DNA of 41,937 bases from Acidobacteriota bacterium (GTDB lineage Bacteria; Acidobacteriota; Vicinamibacteria; Vicinamibacterales; UBA2999). Positions 15,527-23,983 of the stretch are shown here, in pieces. Position 1 is the first letter of the stretch. Each line of letters opens with the position of its first letter. Made by a program: the position numbers and the translations under genes. The DNA lies in NCBI GenBank assembly GCA_016192845.1, contig JACPTI010000038.1, forward strand, positions 1 to 41,937, in the 5' to 3' direction. Under the pieces are notes generated by a model, which worked only from the letters and a program-made list of their open reading frames with translations, had not been told where the DNA came from and searched no databases.

Positions 15527-17464
15527 TCAAGGCAGGCTGAAGGCGATGAACTCCGCGGGGTGTTCCCGCGATCCCACCGCCACGACGACGTACTGCTTGC
15601 CGTCGACAACATAGGTCATCGGCGCGCCGGTCGTGCCCGCCGGCAGATCGGTCTCCCACAGCGCCTTCCCCGTCGCCTTGTCGTAGGCGCGGAACGTGCG
15701 GTCGCCGGCGCTCGGCGCCAGCGACAGCGGCAGGCTCGGCGGCACCCGCTCCCGCGCCACCATGATCGGATCGCCTTCACCGACGAACAGCAGCGACCGT
15801 GTGAGGAGCGGCGCGCTGCGTCCGGGGTTGCCGAGCGGCGGCAGGTTCAGGTGCGTGAGCAGCGGATGGTCGCGCGGGCCGTTGCCGTTCGGCACCGACC
15901 AGACGATCTCACCCCGGTTCAGATCGATGGCCGTAATCCGGCCGTACGGCGGCTTCAGCAGCGGCAGCCCCATGACCGCCGGCGGAAATTCGCGCGTGCC
16001 CCGGGTGAAGGTCAGGTTGGTCTGCTTCGGGTTGCCGGGCACGATATCGGCGACGAAGGGCGCGGCGATCGACGGCACGTACAGCATGCCGGTGGCCGGA
16101 TCGAACGCCGCCCCCTGCCAGTCGGCGCCGCCGACCGAGCCGGGCAGCTGGATCGTCCCCTTCGTGCCCTCTGCCGTCTTGATCGACGGGGGCGTGAACA
16201 CCGGGCCGATCACGTAGTTCTTCACGACCTCGAGCGCGGCGGCGCGCAGTTCCGGCGTGAAGTCGATGAGATCGTCGACCGTGACGCCCTGGCGGTCGAA
16301 CGGCGGCGGCTTCGTGGGAAACGGCTGCGTCGGCGACGTCTGCTCGCCGGGCGTGGTCGACCGGGGCACCGGACGCTCCTCGATCGGCCAGACCGGCTGC
16401 CCCGTCACGCGATCGAACACGAACGCAAACGCCTGCTTGGTCACCTGCACGACGGCGCGGACCCGCCGGCCGCCGACGGTGATGTCGGCGAGCACGGGCG
16501 CCGCGGGCAGGTCGTAGTCCCACAGATCGTGGTGGACGAGCTGCTGATGCCACACACGCTTGCCGGTGAGGCAGTCCACGCACACGAGACTGTCGCTGAA
16601 CAGGTTATCGCCGGGCCGATGGCCGCCGTACATGTCGCTGGTCGGGCTGCTGAGCGGCAGGTAGGCGTAGCCGAGCTGCTCGTCCACGCTGAGGAGCGAC
16701 CAGAGGTTCGCGTGGCCCGTGTACCGCCACGAATCGTTCTTCCAGGTGTCGACGCCGAACTCGCCCTCGCGCGGGATCGCGTGGAAGGTCCAGCGCAGGC
16801 GGCCGGTGCGCACGTCGTAGGCCCGCACGTCGCCCGGCGTCCCCTCCTTGTTCGGCGGCGAGTCGCTCATCGACGATCCGACGATCACCACGTCACGGCA
16901 GACCTGCGGTGCGCCGGTCCACCGATACGGCTCCATCCCGTGCCGGAGGCTGACGGCGCCGCCGGTACCGAAGCCGGGATACGGGCGTCCCGTCTTCGGA
17001 TCGAGCGCCATCAGCGTTTCGCCGCGCTGGACGAACAGCCGTTCCTCGGTGCCGCTGCGCCAGTAGGCGACGCCGCGCGTGCTGTCGCCGCGCAGCGTCT
17101 CCGGGCCGCCGGCCGGTGGCTGCTGCACCCACAGCGTACGCCCAGTCTGCGGGTGAAACGCCTCTACGAGCCCTACGCCGTTCGGGGCGTACAGCACGCC
17201 GCCAATCATGAGCGGCGTGGCGCGGAAGTTCCTCGAGAACGTCAGCGTCGGATCGAGCTTGACGAGTGACGGATCGACCGCCGGCCGCCGCCACGCGATC
17301 CGGAGCTTCGCCACGTTGGAAGGGTTGATCTGGTCGACGGCCGCGTATTTGGTGCTGCCGGAATCGCCGCTGTAGCTGCGCCATTCGATGTGCTGGCCCG
17401 AGACAGGGGCCGTACTCGCCGCAACCATCAGCGTCGTCGCCCACCACCGTGCTGCTCTTCTCAT
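15527..17464 (-). CDS. PQQ-dependent dehydrogenase, periplasmic
   Basis: A 645-residue quinoprotein dehydrogenase, probably of sugars or alcohols, passing electrons to the respiratory chain. A signal peptide (WWATTLMVAASTAPVSG) precedes an eight-bladed propeller. Blade signatures include EWRSYSGDSGSTKYA at the N terminus, ALDPKTGRPYPGFG, VDCLTGKRVWHQQLVHHDLWD, AFVFDRVTGQPVWPIEE, GGADWQGAAFDPATG and the late YDKATGKALWE. The HHDLWDYD segment is typical of the glucose-dehydrogenase-like soluble or anchored forms without the five N-terminal helices. ATG 17464 has GGAGGAGG upstream. No PQQ synthesis genes are in the window. The substrate is not predictable. Confidence 0.9.
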   Translation of the reverse strand: MRRAARWWATTLMVAASTAPVSGQHIEWRSYSGDSGSTKYAAVDQINPSNVAKLRIAWRRPAVDPSLVKLDPTLTFSRNFRATPLMIGGVLYAPNGVGLVEAFHPQTGRTLWVQQPPAGGPETLRGDSTRGVAYWRSGTEERLFVQRGETLMALDPKTGRPYPGFGTGGAVSLRHGMEPYRWTGAPQVCRDVVIVGSSMSDSPPNKEGTPGDVRAYDVRTGRLRWTFHAIPREGEFGVDTWKNDSWRYTGHANLWSLLSVDEQLGYAYLPLSSPTSDMYGGHRPGDNLFSDSLVCVDCLTGKRVWHQQLVHHDLWDYDLPAAPVLADITVGGRRVRAVVQVTKQAFAFVFDRVTGQPVWPIEERPVPRSTTPGEQTSPTQPFPTKPPPFDRQGVTVDDLIDFTPELRAAALEVVKNYVIGPVFTPPSIKTAEGTKGTIQLPGSVGGADWQGAAFDPATGMLYVPSIAAPFVADIVPGNPKQTNLTFTRGTREFPPAVMGLPLLKPPYGRITAIDLNRGEIVWSVPNGNGPRDHPLLTHLNLPPLGNPGRSAPLLTRSLLFVGEGDPIMVARERVPPSLPLSLAPSAGDRTFRAYDKATGKALWETDLPAGTTGAPMTYVVDGKQYVVVAVGSREHPAEFIAFSLP

Positions 17465-17499
17465 GCGGGCCTCCTCCGCCCTCCCGGGGGTCAGAACGG

Positions 17500-18294
17500 T
17501 CACGCGGGATTGTACTCCCGGCAGCGGATCGCGGCGGCGATTCGTCCCGCTTTCTCCTTTTCGGCGCGGTACGACGTCAGCACGTCGAGGTGCATGGCCG
17601 TGCAGAGACCGCACGCGTGAATCTGCGCCTCGGGCACGCCAGCGAGCACCAGCTGGTCGCGGTTCGCCGCGACGAGATCCAGCCGGAGTTCTTCCGGATC
17701 CCGGATCCCTGGTCCCGGATCCCGGCCCACGAACCAGCGCTCACGGAGGTGCGGCGCGTGACCGGCCGCCGCGAACGCATCGGCCACATCGCGGCCGACC
17801 TCATAGCAGCACGCGCCGATGGTGGGGCCGATGGCGGCCACCAGATCGCGCGGCTTCACGCCCAACCCGCACTGCAGCGCCTCGACGGCGGCGGCCGCCA
17901 CCCCCGCCGCGGTTCCCCGCCATCCGGCGTGGACCGCCGCCACCGCGCCCGTCCGTCGATCGGCCAGCAGCAGCGGCACGCAGTCGGCGGCGCGGACCGC
18001 AATCGCGACCGACGGGTCGCTCGAGACGAGCGCGTCGGCTTTCGGGCGTCCTGATGGCGGGGCAGCGCCCGGCGCGACTGCGACGACGTCGCGGCCGTGG
18101 ACCTGGTCGAGCGTCGCGACCCGTTCGGCGCCGACGGCATCGCCCAGCCGCCACCAGCCTTCCGTCGACGAGAGCAACGCGTCACGCGTCGTGAACAGAT
18201 GAGGGGCGATGTCGTCGAGCGGCCGGCATCTCAGCACGAGTCCGCACGGCGACGAGATCCAGTAGAACGGCTCGGGGACGGCGGGCGGGCTCAT
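17500..18294 (-). CDS. pgeF: Purine nucleoside phosphorylase/laccase-domain protein PgeF (YfiH)
   Basis: 264 residues of the YfiH/DUF152 family, once called polyphenol oxidase and later linked to peptidoglycan editing and purine nucleoside phosphorolysis. The Zn/Cu-site motifs are present: DQVHGRDV, RAADCVPLLLAD, AAVHAGWRGTAAG and CTAMHLDVLTSYR. The segment VGRDPGPGIRDPEELR, after ERWF, looks like an insertion and is encoded by a GGATCCC-type repeat (17693-17727). The ATG at 18294 has no clear ribosome site and borders an inverted repeat shared with acpS. It lies 35 bases upstream of the PQQ dehydrogenase on the same strand. Confidence 0.9.
   Translation of the reverse strand: MSPPAVPEPFYWISSPCGLVLRCRPLDDIAPHLFTTRDALLSSTEGWWRLGDAVGAERVATLDQVHGRDVVAVAPGAAPPSGRPKADALVSSDPSVAIAVRAADCVPLLLADRRTGAVAAVHAGWRGTAAGVAAAAVEALQCGLGVKPRDLVAAIGPTIGACCYEVGRDVADAFAAAGHAPHLRERWFVGRDPGPGIRDPEELRLDLVAANRDQLVLAGVPEAQIHACGLCTAMHLDVLTSYRAEKEKAGRIAAAIRCREYNPA
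17693..17727 (+). repeat. GGATCCC-unit repeat inside pgeF
   Basis: Three close copies of CCGGATCC(C) in about 35 bases, self-complementary, encoding the loop segment around GPGIRDPEE of PgeF. The low-complexity palindromic character differs from the flanking codons. Confidence 0.7.
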
Positions 18295-18299
18295 GTAGG

Positions 18300-18372
18300 A
18301 TGGTTGGTGGTCGGTGGTTCGTGCTCGTGGTTGGTCCTTATACAACCACCAACCACCACCCACCCACTACCG
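18300..18372 (+). repeat. Imperfect inverted repeat between pgeF and acpS
   Basis: The left half is built of GGTTGGTGG/TCGGTGGTT units and the right half of CAACCACCAACCACC units, so the whole 78-base divergent gap can fold on itself. Both flanking start codons touch it and neither has a recognisable Shine-Dalgarno sequence. TATACA at its centre might be a -10 element. Confidence 0.75.
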
Positions 18373-18750
18373 ATGGACATCATCGGGTCCGGGCTCGACG
18401 CCACCGAGATCGCGCGCATCGCCAGCGCGATCGAGCGCTACGGCGATCGCTTCGTCTGCCGGGTGTTCACGGACGAGGAGATCGCGTACTGCCGCCGGAG
18501 GCGCGATGCCGCCTCGTCGTTCGCGGCGCGCTTTGCCGCGAAGGAAGCGGCGATGAAGGCGCTCGGGACCGGCCATTCGCGCGGCGTCTTCTGGCGCACG
18601 ATCGAAGTCGTCCGCCGCGGAGGGCCGCCGCACCTCCGGTTTCACGACGGCGCCGCGGCGCGGTTCGCGGCTATGGGCGGCACGGGCTCGCTGCTCACGC
18701 TGACGCACTCGCAGGAGCTCGCCATCGCACACGTTCTGCTCCTCCGCTGA
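18373..18750 (+). CDS. acpS: Holo-acyl-carrier-protein synthase
   Basis: Transfers 4'-phosphopantetheine from CoA to apo-ACP, activating it for fatty-acid synthesis. 125 residues, the usual length. The family motifs are seen: IGSGLDATEIARI with the first Mg ligand Asp, then RFAAKEAAMKALG with the second acidic ligand Glu, and a C-terminal LTLTHSQELAIAHVLL. It is transcribed away from pgeF. The start lies at the end of an inverted repeat and lacks a ribosome site, so translation may be leaderless or weak. Confidence 0.92.
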   Translation: MDIIGSGLDATEIARIASAIERYGDRFVCRVFTDEEIAYCRRRRDAASSFAARFAAKEAAMKALGTGHSRGVFWRTIEVVRRGGPPHLRFHDGAAARFAAMGGTGSLLTLTHSQELAIAHVLLLR

Positions 18751-18943
18751 CGACCTCGTCGGGTCACCCGGTTCCGCGACAACCGTCGTTTACACCCGCG
18801 GGGCCTCGCGTCCGGCACGCCTTTCGGCGGCGGCCGCAAGTGATGCTGCCTCAGGCGGTTCCGGTCACGCGAGGGGGCATCCTCTCCTGGCTCCCGCTTT
18901 GCCCTGCGTCCGACTGCCAGCACGCACGAGCACGGAGGAGAGC

Positions 18944-19246
18944 GTGGTCATCAGAATCACTCAGACCGAGAAGAACAACCCGCCCGGCAAGCTCGCCGAC
19001 GCGGAGATTCATTTCACCGAGGGCGTACTCGAGGGACTGAAGCTGATCGGCTTCGGCGTGTGGGAACGCCGCACCGGCGGCGGACGCAACGTGACGTTCC
19101 CCGCGCGCCAGTACGTCGTCAACGGCGAGCGCCGCAGCTTCACGCTGCTCCGCCCGATTGCCGACGCGACGGCGCAAGACCGCATTCGCGAGGCGATTCT
19201 CGAGGCGTACGCCGAATACGAGGAGAAGGCGGCGGTGGCGAGCTAG
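18944..19246 (+). CDS. SpoVG-like small protein
   Basis: 100 residues from GTG 18944, chosen for the GGAGGAG just upstream. Its order of elements resembles SpoVG, a small RNA/DNA-binding regulator: an N-terminal strand (VIRITQTEK), KLADAEIHF, LEGLKLIGFGVWER, a glycine turn, NVTFPARQY, then IADATAQDRIREAILEAY as the C-terminal helix. SpoVG itself has the similar features of a short insert, a FPxR-like segment and a helix ending in Leu-x-x-Tyr. The match is by pattern only and is divergent. It ends 27 bases before the convergent radical SAM gene. Confidence 0.6.
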   Translation: MVIRITQTEKNNPPGKLADAEIHFTEGVLEGLKLIGFGVWERRTGGGRNVTFPARQYVVNGERRSFTLLRPIADATAQDRIREAILEAYAEYEEKAAVAS

Positions 19247-19273
19247 AACGTCGCGCAGGCTGGAGCCCGCGCG

Positions 19274-21019
19274 CTACTGCAGGACCGGAAGGAGGCGCGC
19301 ATTGTCCTTCTGCCGCTTCGGTGGGAGCGTCCACTCGGCGCGGAGCGCCTTGTCGAACTCGGCGCGGAAGAACTCGCCCTTCATGCCGCCGTCGATGATG
19401 TCCCACGGCAGCACGCGATCCCGCGAGCGGTCGCGGAAGACGAAGAAGCCGGCATCGATGCCTGCCTCGGCGGACGCGGCGCGCCAGTTGCCGCCGTTCC
19501 GCTCCGCCGCTTCGACGGCTGGAGCCACGCGCCGGTCGCCGAGCGACAGCAGCGCCTGGTAGAAGGAATGCCGCTCCGACTTGATGTTGACGTAGACGTT
19601 GTCGATGCCCGCCATGAGCGCGCGCATCCGCCGGATCTTCCGCTCGATCGAGCCGTCGTCTTCCATCGGCAGCCACTGGTATGCCGTACCCGGCTTCGGC
19701 ACCAGCGGGTTCACGCTGCCGACGATCCGCCCGAGCTGGCCGCGTCCGCGGCCGCGGACCACCATGATCTGCCGCAGTTGGAGCGTCAGGTCGCGGATGG
19801 CGACGAGATCCTCGTCGGTCTCCGTCGGCAGCCCGATCATGAAGTACAGCTTCAGGTTCTCGACGCCGCTGGAGAAGATCATCTCGGCGCTGGCAAGAAT
19901 TTCCTCGTTCGTGATCGTCTTGTTGATCACGCGGCGCAGGCGGTCGGATCCGGTCTCCGGCGCAATCGTGAGCGTGCGCTCGCCGCTCTCGCGCAGCAGA
20001 CGAACGATCGTCGGCGTCAGGTCGTCGAGCCGCAGCGAAGCCGGACTGATCGAGTACCTCATCGCCGAGAGCCGCGTGAGGATTTCCTCGATCTCCGGGT
20101 GATCGCAGAGCGCAATCGACACGAGGCCCGCGCGGCTCGCGTACGGCCGCGCCCGCTCGGCGAGCGCCAGGATCCGATCGGTCGGGAACGGACGCACCGG
20201 CAGGTAGTTGTAGCCCGCCCAGCAGAAGCGACAGAGGTTCGCGCAGCCGCGGACCACCTCCACGAGGAAGCGCGATCCGAACTCCGTCTCGGGCGTGAAG
20301 ATCGTCGTGGCCGGCGGATCGACCGCATCCGTCGTGCGCAGCGCCGCCTTGCGGACGCCCGCCGGCGCGCCGGTGCCCGCCTTCGGCACGAACGCCGCGA
20401 TCGACCCGCCGGTCGCGTATTCGACGTCGTAGAAGGACGGCACGTAGAAGCCGCGCTCGGCCGCCAGACGCCGCAGCAGGTCGCCGCGATTGGACGCGCC
20501 CTGGAACGCGCGCAGGAGCGATGGAACGAGCGCCTCCCCTTCGCCGGCCGCGATCACGTCGGCAAACGGCGCCAGCGGCTCGGGGTTGATGAACGTCACG
20601 GCGCCGCCGATCACCACGAGCGGATGCCGGTGGGTGCGCTCCTCGGCGCGGAGCGGCAGCCCCGCGAGCCGGAGCAGCGTCAGGACGTTCGTGTAGTCCC
20701 ACTCGAACGACACCGAAAACGCCAGCACGTCGAAGTCGGCCACCGGCGTCTGCGATTCGAGCGTGATGAGCGGCGCGCGCGACGCGAGCTGGTCCGCCAG
20801 CTCCGTTTTCGGTGGCAGGAACACGCGCTCGCAGACGATATCGGGTTCGGCGTTGAACAGCGTGTAGACCGTCTGGAAGCCGAGATTCGACATCCCGACG
20901 AAATACGTGTTCGGGAAGGCCAGCGCGACGCGCAGCCGGCCGCCGTGGGGCTTGCGGACGAATCCCACCTCCTTCGACAGGAGTTCGCGGGCGCGCTCGC
21001 GCTGAAACCAGTGCGTCAT
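19274..21019 (-). CDS. B12-binding radical SAM protein (TIGR03960-like)
   Basis: 581 residues. The N-terminal half has a cobalamin-binding-like Rossmann region (RVALAFPNTYFVGMSNLG, VLAFSVSFEWDY, VVIGGAVTFINPEPLAPF). The radical SAM cluster motif is C259-x3-C263-x2-C266 within RGCANLCRFCW, followed by the SAM-binding APETGSDRLR and GLPTETDED segments. The family is widespread next to rng/DUF2344 genes, and its reaction is not established. Here no DUF2344 partner or ribosomal L21/L27 cluster is adjacent. It is on the same strand as ftsZ, 250 bases downstream, with two hairpins in the gap, so read-through from the dcw cluster is possible. Confidence 0.88.
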   Translation of the reverse strand: MTHWFQRERARELLSKEVGFVRKPHGGRLRVALAFPNTYFVGMSNLGFQTVYTLFNAEPDIVCERVFLPPKTELADQLASRAPLITLESQTPVADFDVLAFSVSFEWDYTNVLTLLRLAGLPLRAEERTHRHPLVVIGGAVTFINPEPLAPFADVIAAGEGEALVPSLLRAFQGASNRGDLLRRLAAERGFYVPSFYDVEYATGGSIAAFVPKAGTGAPAGVRKAALRTTDAVDPPATTIFTPETEFGSRFLVEVVRGCANLCRFCWAGYNYLPVRPFPTDRILALAERARPYASRAGLVSIALCDHPEIEEILTRLSAMRYSISPASLRLDDLTPTIVRLLRESGERTLTIAPETGSDRLRRVINKTITNEEILASAEMIFSSGVENLKLYFMIGLPTETDEDLVAIRDLTLQLRQIMVVRGRGRGQLGRIVGSVNPLVPKPGTAYQWLPMEDDGSIERKIRRMRALMAGIDNVYVNIKSERHSFYQALLSLGDRRVAPAVEAAERNGGNWRAASAEAGIDAGFFVFRDRSRDRVLPWDIIDGGMKGEFFRAEFDKALRAEWTLPPKRQKDNARLLPVLQ

Positions 21020-21155
21020 GAACCTGCGTATCGATGAGCCGCTGAGCGATCCGGCGTCCGACGGAGGTGGACGGATCGTGCGCGAGCTGCTGCTCGGCCG
21101 CAGGCGCTCGCGCGTGCCGTGGGTCTATGTAGTGTACCACCGGCACGCGCGGGGT

Positions 21156-21227
21156 CCCCACCGCGCACGCCTGCGCGGTGGGGTGCGAGGCGCGGGGTCC
21201 CCACCGCGCGAATCTTGCGCGGTGGGG
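21156..21227 (-). repeat. Two tandem GC hairpins downstream of ftsZ
   Basis: CCCCACCGCGC pairs with GCGCGGTGGGG in both copies: stems 21156-21166 with 21173-21183, and 21199-21209 with 21217-21227, loops of six and seven bases. The copies are direct repeats about 43 bases apart. They lie between the ftsZ stop and the radical SAM start and could protect the 3' end of dcw mRNA or attenuate read-through. The rest of the 21020-21269 gap shows no gene. Confidence 0.8.
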
Positions 21228-21269
21228 TGCGAGGCGCGGGCCCCGGCGCGCGAGGCGCCCGGATGGGCG

Positions 21270-22706
21270 TCAGCTCTGACGCCGGAGGAAGGCGGGCACG
21301 TCGAGCGGTGATGCCGCGTCGCCGGCGTCGGCGGCGGGCAGCGTCAGTTCCACGCCCGGACGCCGGTTGACGGTCAACACGTACCCCGCGTCGGGCTGCG
21401 CGCCGGAGGCCGGAGCCGTGTTCCGCGGTTCCGGCGCCGGGGCCCCCACCGCGGGGCCCCCAGCGCGCCCCGCGCGATGGGGTGGCGTCGCGCACGCCTG
21501 CGCGGTGGGGTGGCTCGTGCTCATCTCCAGCGTCGGCTGTATCGCTTCGCTCATCTCCCGGGTCGGCCGTACCGCCCCGCCCCCGTCGGCGGTGCGGCTC
21601 AGGTGGGCCGTGTAGCCGTGCAGGTCGACCGGCGTCTGCAGCGCCGCCGCGGGCACGGTGCGCCCGCTGCCGGCCCGGTCGAACCCGGTGGCGATCACGG
21701 TGATCTTCACCTTGCCGGTAAGCCCGGGATCGACCACCGCGCCGAAGATGATGTTGGCGTCCTCGTGCGCCGCCTCCTGGATGACGCACGACGCCTCGTT
21801 GACCTCCATCAGCGACAGGTCCGGACCGCCGGTGACGTTGATGATCACGCCGCGCGCCCCGTTCACGGATCCGTCCTCGAGCAGCGGGCTCGAGACAGCC
21901 TTCTGCGCGGCGGTCATCGCGCGGTTCTCGCCGTCGGCGACGCCGGTGCCCATCATCGCGACGCCCATGTTGGACATGATCGTTTTCACGTCCGCGAAGT
22001 CGAGGTTGATGAGCCCGGGCACCAGGATCAGGTCGGAGATCCCCTGAATCGCCTGCCGCAGCACATCGTCGGCCATGCCGAACGCGTCGGTGATCGACGT
22101 CTTCCGGTCGATGATCGTCAGCAGCCGCTCGTTTGGAATCGTGATCACCGTGTCGACGCATTCGCGGAGCGCCTCGAGCCCGACCTCGGCGTGCACCGCG
22201 CGGCGCCTGCCTTCGAACTTGAACGGCCGGGTGACCACGGCGACCGTCAACGCGCCGAGCTCGCTCGCCAGGCTCGCAATCACCGGCGCCGCGCCCGTGC
22301 CCGTGCCGCCGCCGAGACCCGCCGTGACGAAGATCATGTCGGCGCCGGAGAGCGCCTGGATAATCGTCTCGGTATCTTCCAGCGCGGCCTGGCGGCCGAT
22401 GTTCGGGTCGGCGCCCGCGCCGAGCCCCTTCGTCAGCCGCTGGCCGATCTGGATCTTCACCGGTGCCCGGTTCTGGCCGAGCGCCTGCGCGTCGGTGTTC
22501 GCCACGATGAACTCGACGCCGTCGAGCCCCGCGGCGACCATGCGGTTGACCGCATTGCTGCCGCCGCCGCCCACGCCGATGACCTTGATCTTCGCGCTAC
22601 GCCGCGCCTCCGGGTCGAGCGTCAGCCGCAGTGCGTCGGCATCCGCCGGGACCCCTGCGCCGCCTGCGGCGCGGGGTGCGTTGTCGCGGGGATCGCCTTG
22701 CCTCAT
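21270..22706 (-). CDS. ftsZ: Cell division protein FtsZ
   Basis: Tubulin-like GTPase forming the Z-ring. 478 residues from ATG 22706, six bases after GGAGG; a GTG at 22712 is the alternative. The GTP-binding motifs are [13 protein letters not shown] (about 41-53), NTDAQAL and [12 protein letters not shown] (about 130-141), followed by [11 protein letters not shown]. The T7 loop [11 protein letters not shown] is intact. The globular core ends near 345. A Pro/Ala-rich linker follows, then the conserved C-terminal peptide [12 protein letters not shown] that binds FtsA. Part of the linker ([13 protein letters not shown]) is encoded by a 24-base sequence that recurs beyond the stop codon. It is last in the dcw cluster, 36 bases after ftsA. 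Confidence 0.97.
   Translation of the reverse strand: MRQGDPRDNAPRAAGGAGVPADADALRLTLDPEARRSAKIKVIGVGGGGSNAVNRMVAAGLDGVEFIVANTDAQALGQNRAPVKIQIGQRLTKGLGAGADPNIGRQAALEDTETIIQALSGADMIFVTAGLGGGTGTGAAPVIASLASELGALTVAVVTRPFKFEGRRRAVHAEVGLEALRECVDTVITIPNERLLTIIDRKTSITDAFGMADDVLRQAIQGISDLILVPGLINLDFADVKTIMSNMGVAMMGTGVADGENRAMTAAQKAVSSPLLEDGSVNGARGVIINVTGGPDLSLMEVNEASCVIQEAAHEDANIIFGAVVDPGLTGKVKITVIATGFDRAGSGRTVPAAALQTPVDLHGYTAHLSRTADGGGAVRPTREMSEAIQPTLEMSTSHPTAQACATPPHRAGRAGGPAVGAPAPEPRNTAPASGAQPDAGYVLTVNRRPGVELTLPAADAGDAASPLDVPAFLRRQS
21489..21512 (-). repeat. Repeat copy inside the FtsZ linker
   Basis: These 24 bases are identical to 21162-21185 in the first hairpin after the ftsZ stop, 327 bases away. 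Nearby 21440-21470 also carries GGGGCCCCC-type palindromic pieces. The copy is in frame and encodes linker residues. Confidence 0.85.
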
Positions 22707-22742
22707 GTCCACCCTCCGTTGGACGAGTCCTGCCGGACCCGC

Positions 22743-23975
22743 CTAGAAAAACTCCTTGAAGATGCCGCGCAGCCGGACGGCCATGCGGCCGAACGCCCCG
22801 GCGCCGACCCGCGCCGGCTCCGGAACCCGGTTCCGATGCGCGTACAGCACCAGCCCGACCGGCGTGGCGAACGCCGGACTGCTCACGTGATCCGCCAATC
22901 CTCCGACTTCCACGGGACAGCCCCGCCGAATCGGCAGATCGAAAATCTGTTCGGCAATCTCCGGCATGCCTTCGAGAATCGACCCGCCGCCGGTCAGGAC
23001 GATTCCCGAGTTGAGCACCTTTTCGTACCCCGCGCGGCGGATCTCGTCCCAGACGAGATGGAAGATCTCTTCGGCGCGCGGCTGCAGGATCTCCGACAGG
23101 ATGCGGCGCGCCATGAGCCGCGGCTTGCGCCCGCCGACGCTCGCCACCTCGATCGTCTCGTCCTCGTCCACCATCGCCGAGAGCGCACAGCCGCTCTTGC
23201 GCTTCAGCTTTTCCGCGTCGGGAATCGGCGTCCGCAGCCCGACGGCGATATCGCTGGTGAAGTGATCGCCGCCGACGGCCACCACCGCCGTGTGCCACAG
23301 ACTGCCGCGCTCGAAGATCGCCAGATCGGCGGTGCCGCCCCCGATGTCGACGAGCGCCACGCCGAGCTCCTTCTCGTCCGGCGTGAGCACCGCCTCGGCG
23401 GCGGCCAGCTGCTCGATGACCGTATCGACGACGGTCACCCCCGCGCGGTTCACGCACGCGATGATGTTCTGCGTGGAGGAGACGGCGCCCGTCACGACGT
23501 GCACGTTCACCTCGAGCCGGGCGCCCGTCATCCCGATCGGCGCGCCGATGCCGTCCTGCTCGTCGACGACGAAATCCTGCGGCAGGACGTGGAGGATCTC
23601 GCGTCCGGCCGGCAGCGACACCGCTTTGGCCGCCTCGATCGCCCGCCGCACGTCGTCGCGCGTGATTTCGCGGTTCTTGCCCGCGACGGCGACGACGCCG
23701 CGGCTGTTGAAGCCCTTGATGTGGTGCCCCGACAGCGCCAGATGCACGGAGTCGATTTCGACTCCGGCCACCAGCTCCGCCTCCTCGATCGCCTTCTTGA
23801 TCGACTCGACCGCCGCCTCGAGGTTGACGACGACGCCGCGCTTGATGCCGCGCGACTCCGCGACGCCAATCCCGGCGATGTCGAGGCCACCGTCGTCGAG
23901 GCTCTCGCCCACGAGGGCGCAGACGTTCGAGGTCCCGACGTCGAGCCCGACCAGGTATCGCTCTCTACGCGCCAC
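22743..23975 (-). CDS. ftsA: Cell division protein FtsA
   Basis: Actin-like ATPase that tethers FtsZ to the membrane and recruits later divisome proteins. 410 residues from GTG 23975 with GGAGG six bases upstream. The phosphate-1 motif is VGLDVGTSNVCAL, the phosphate-2 motif VALVDIGGGTADLAIF, and the adenosine motif NSGIVLTGGGSILEG. The 1C (SHS2) domain covers about 85-165. The C-terminal amphipathic helix FGRMAVRLRGIFKEFF is the membrane-targeting sequence. It follows ftsQ by eight bases and precedes ftsZ by 36, the usual order. Confidence 0.96.
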   Translation of the reverse strand: MARRERYLVGLDVGTSNVCALVGESLDDGGLDIAGIGVAESRGIKRGVVVNLEAAVESIKKAIEEAELVAGVEIDSVHLALSGHHIKGFNSRGVVAVAGKNREITRDDVRRAIEAAKAVSLPAGREILHVLPQDFVVDEQDGIGAPIGMTGARLEVNVHVVTGAVSSTQNIIACVNRAGVTVVDTVIEQLAAAEAVLTPDEKELGVALVDIGGGTADLAIFERGSLWHTAVVAVGGDHFTSDIAVGLRTPIPDAEKLKRKSGCALSAMVDEDETIEVASVGGRKPRLMARRILSEILQPRAEEIFHLVWDEIRRAGYEKVLNSGIVLTGGGSILEGMPEIAEQIFDLPIRRGCPVEVGGLADHVSSPAFATPVGLVLYAHRNRVPEPARVGAGAFGRMAVRLRGIFKEFF

Positions 23976-23983
23976 GGACCCTC

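Noticed and set aside
18842..19040. Plus-strand frame starting MLPQAVPVTRGG in the acpS-SpoVG-like gap
   Set aside because: Overlaps the better-supported GTG 18944 gene in another frame and becomes Arg/Ser-rich; no ribosome site.
19140..21161. 673-codon minus-strand frame over the radical SAM gene
   Set aside because: Shifted reading of the real gene; Arg/Ala/Gly-rich with no domain, while the other frame has the CxxxCxxC motif and family signatures.
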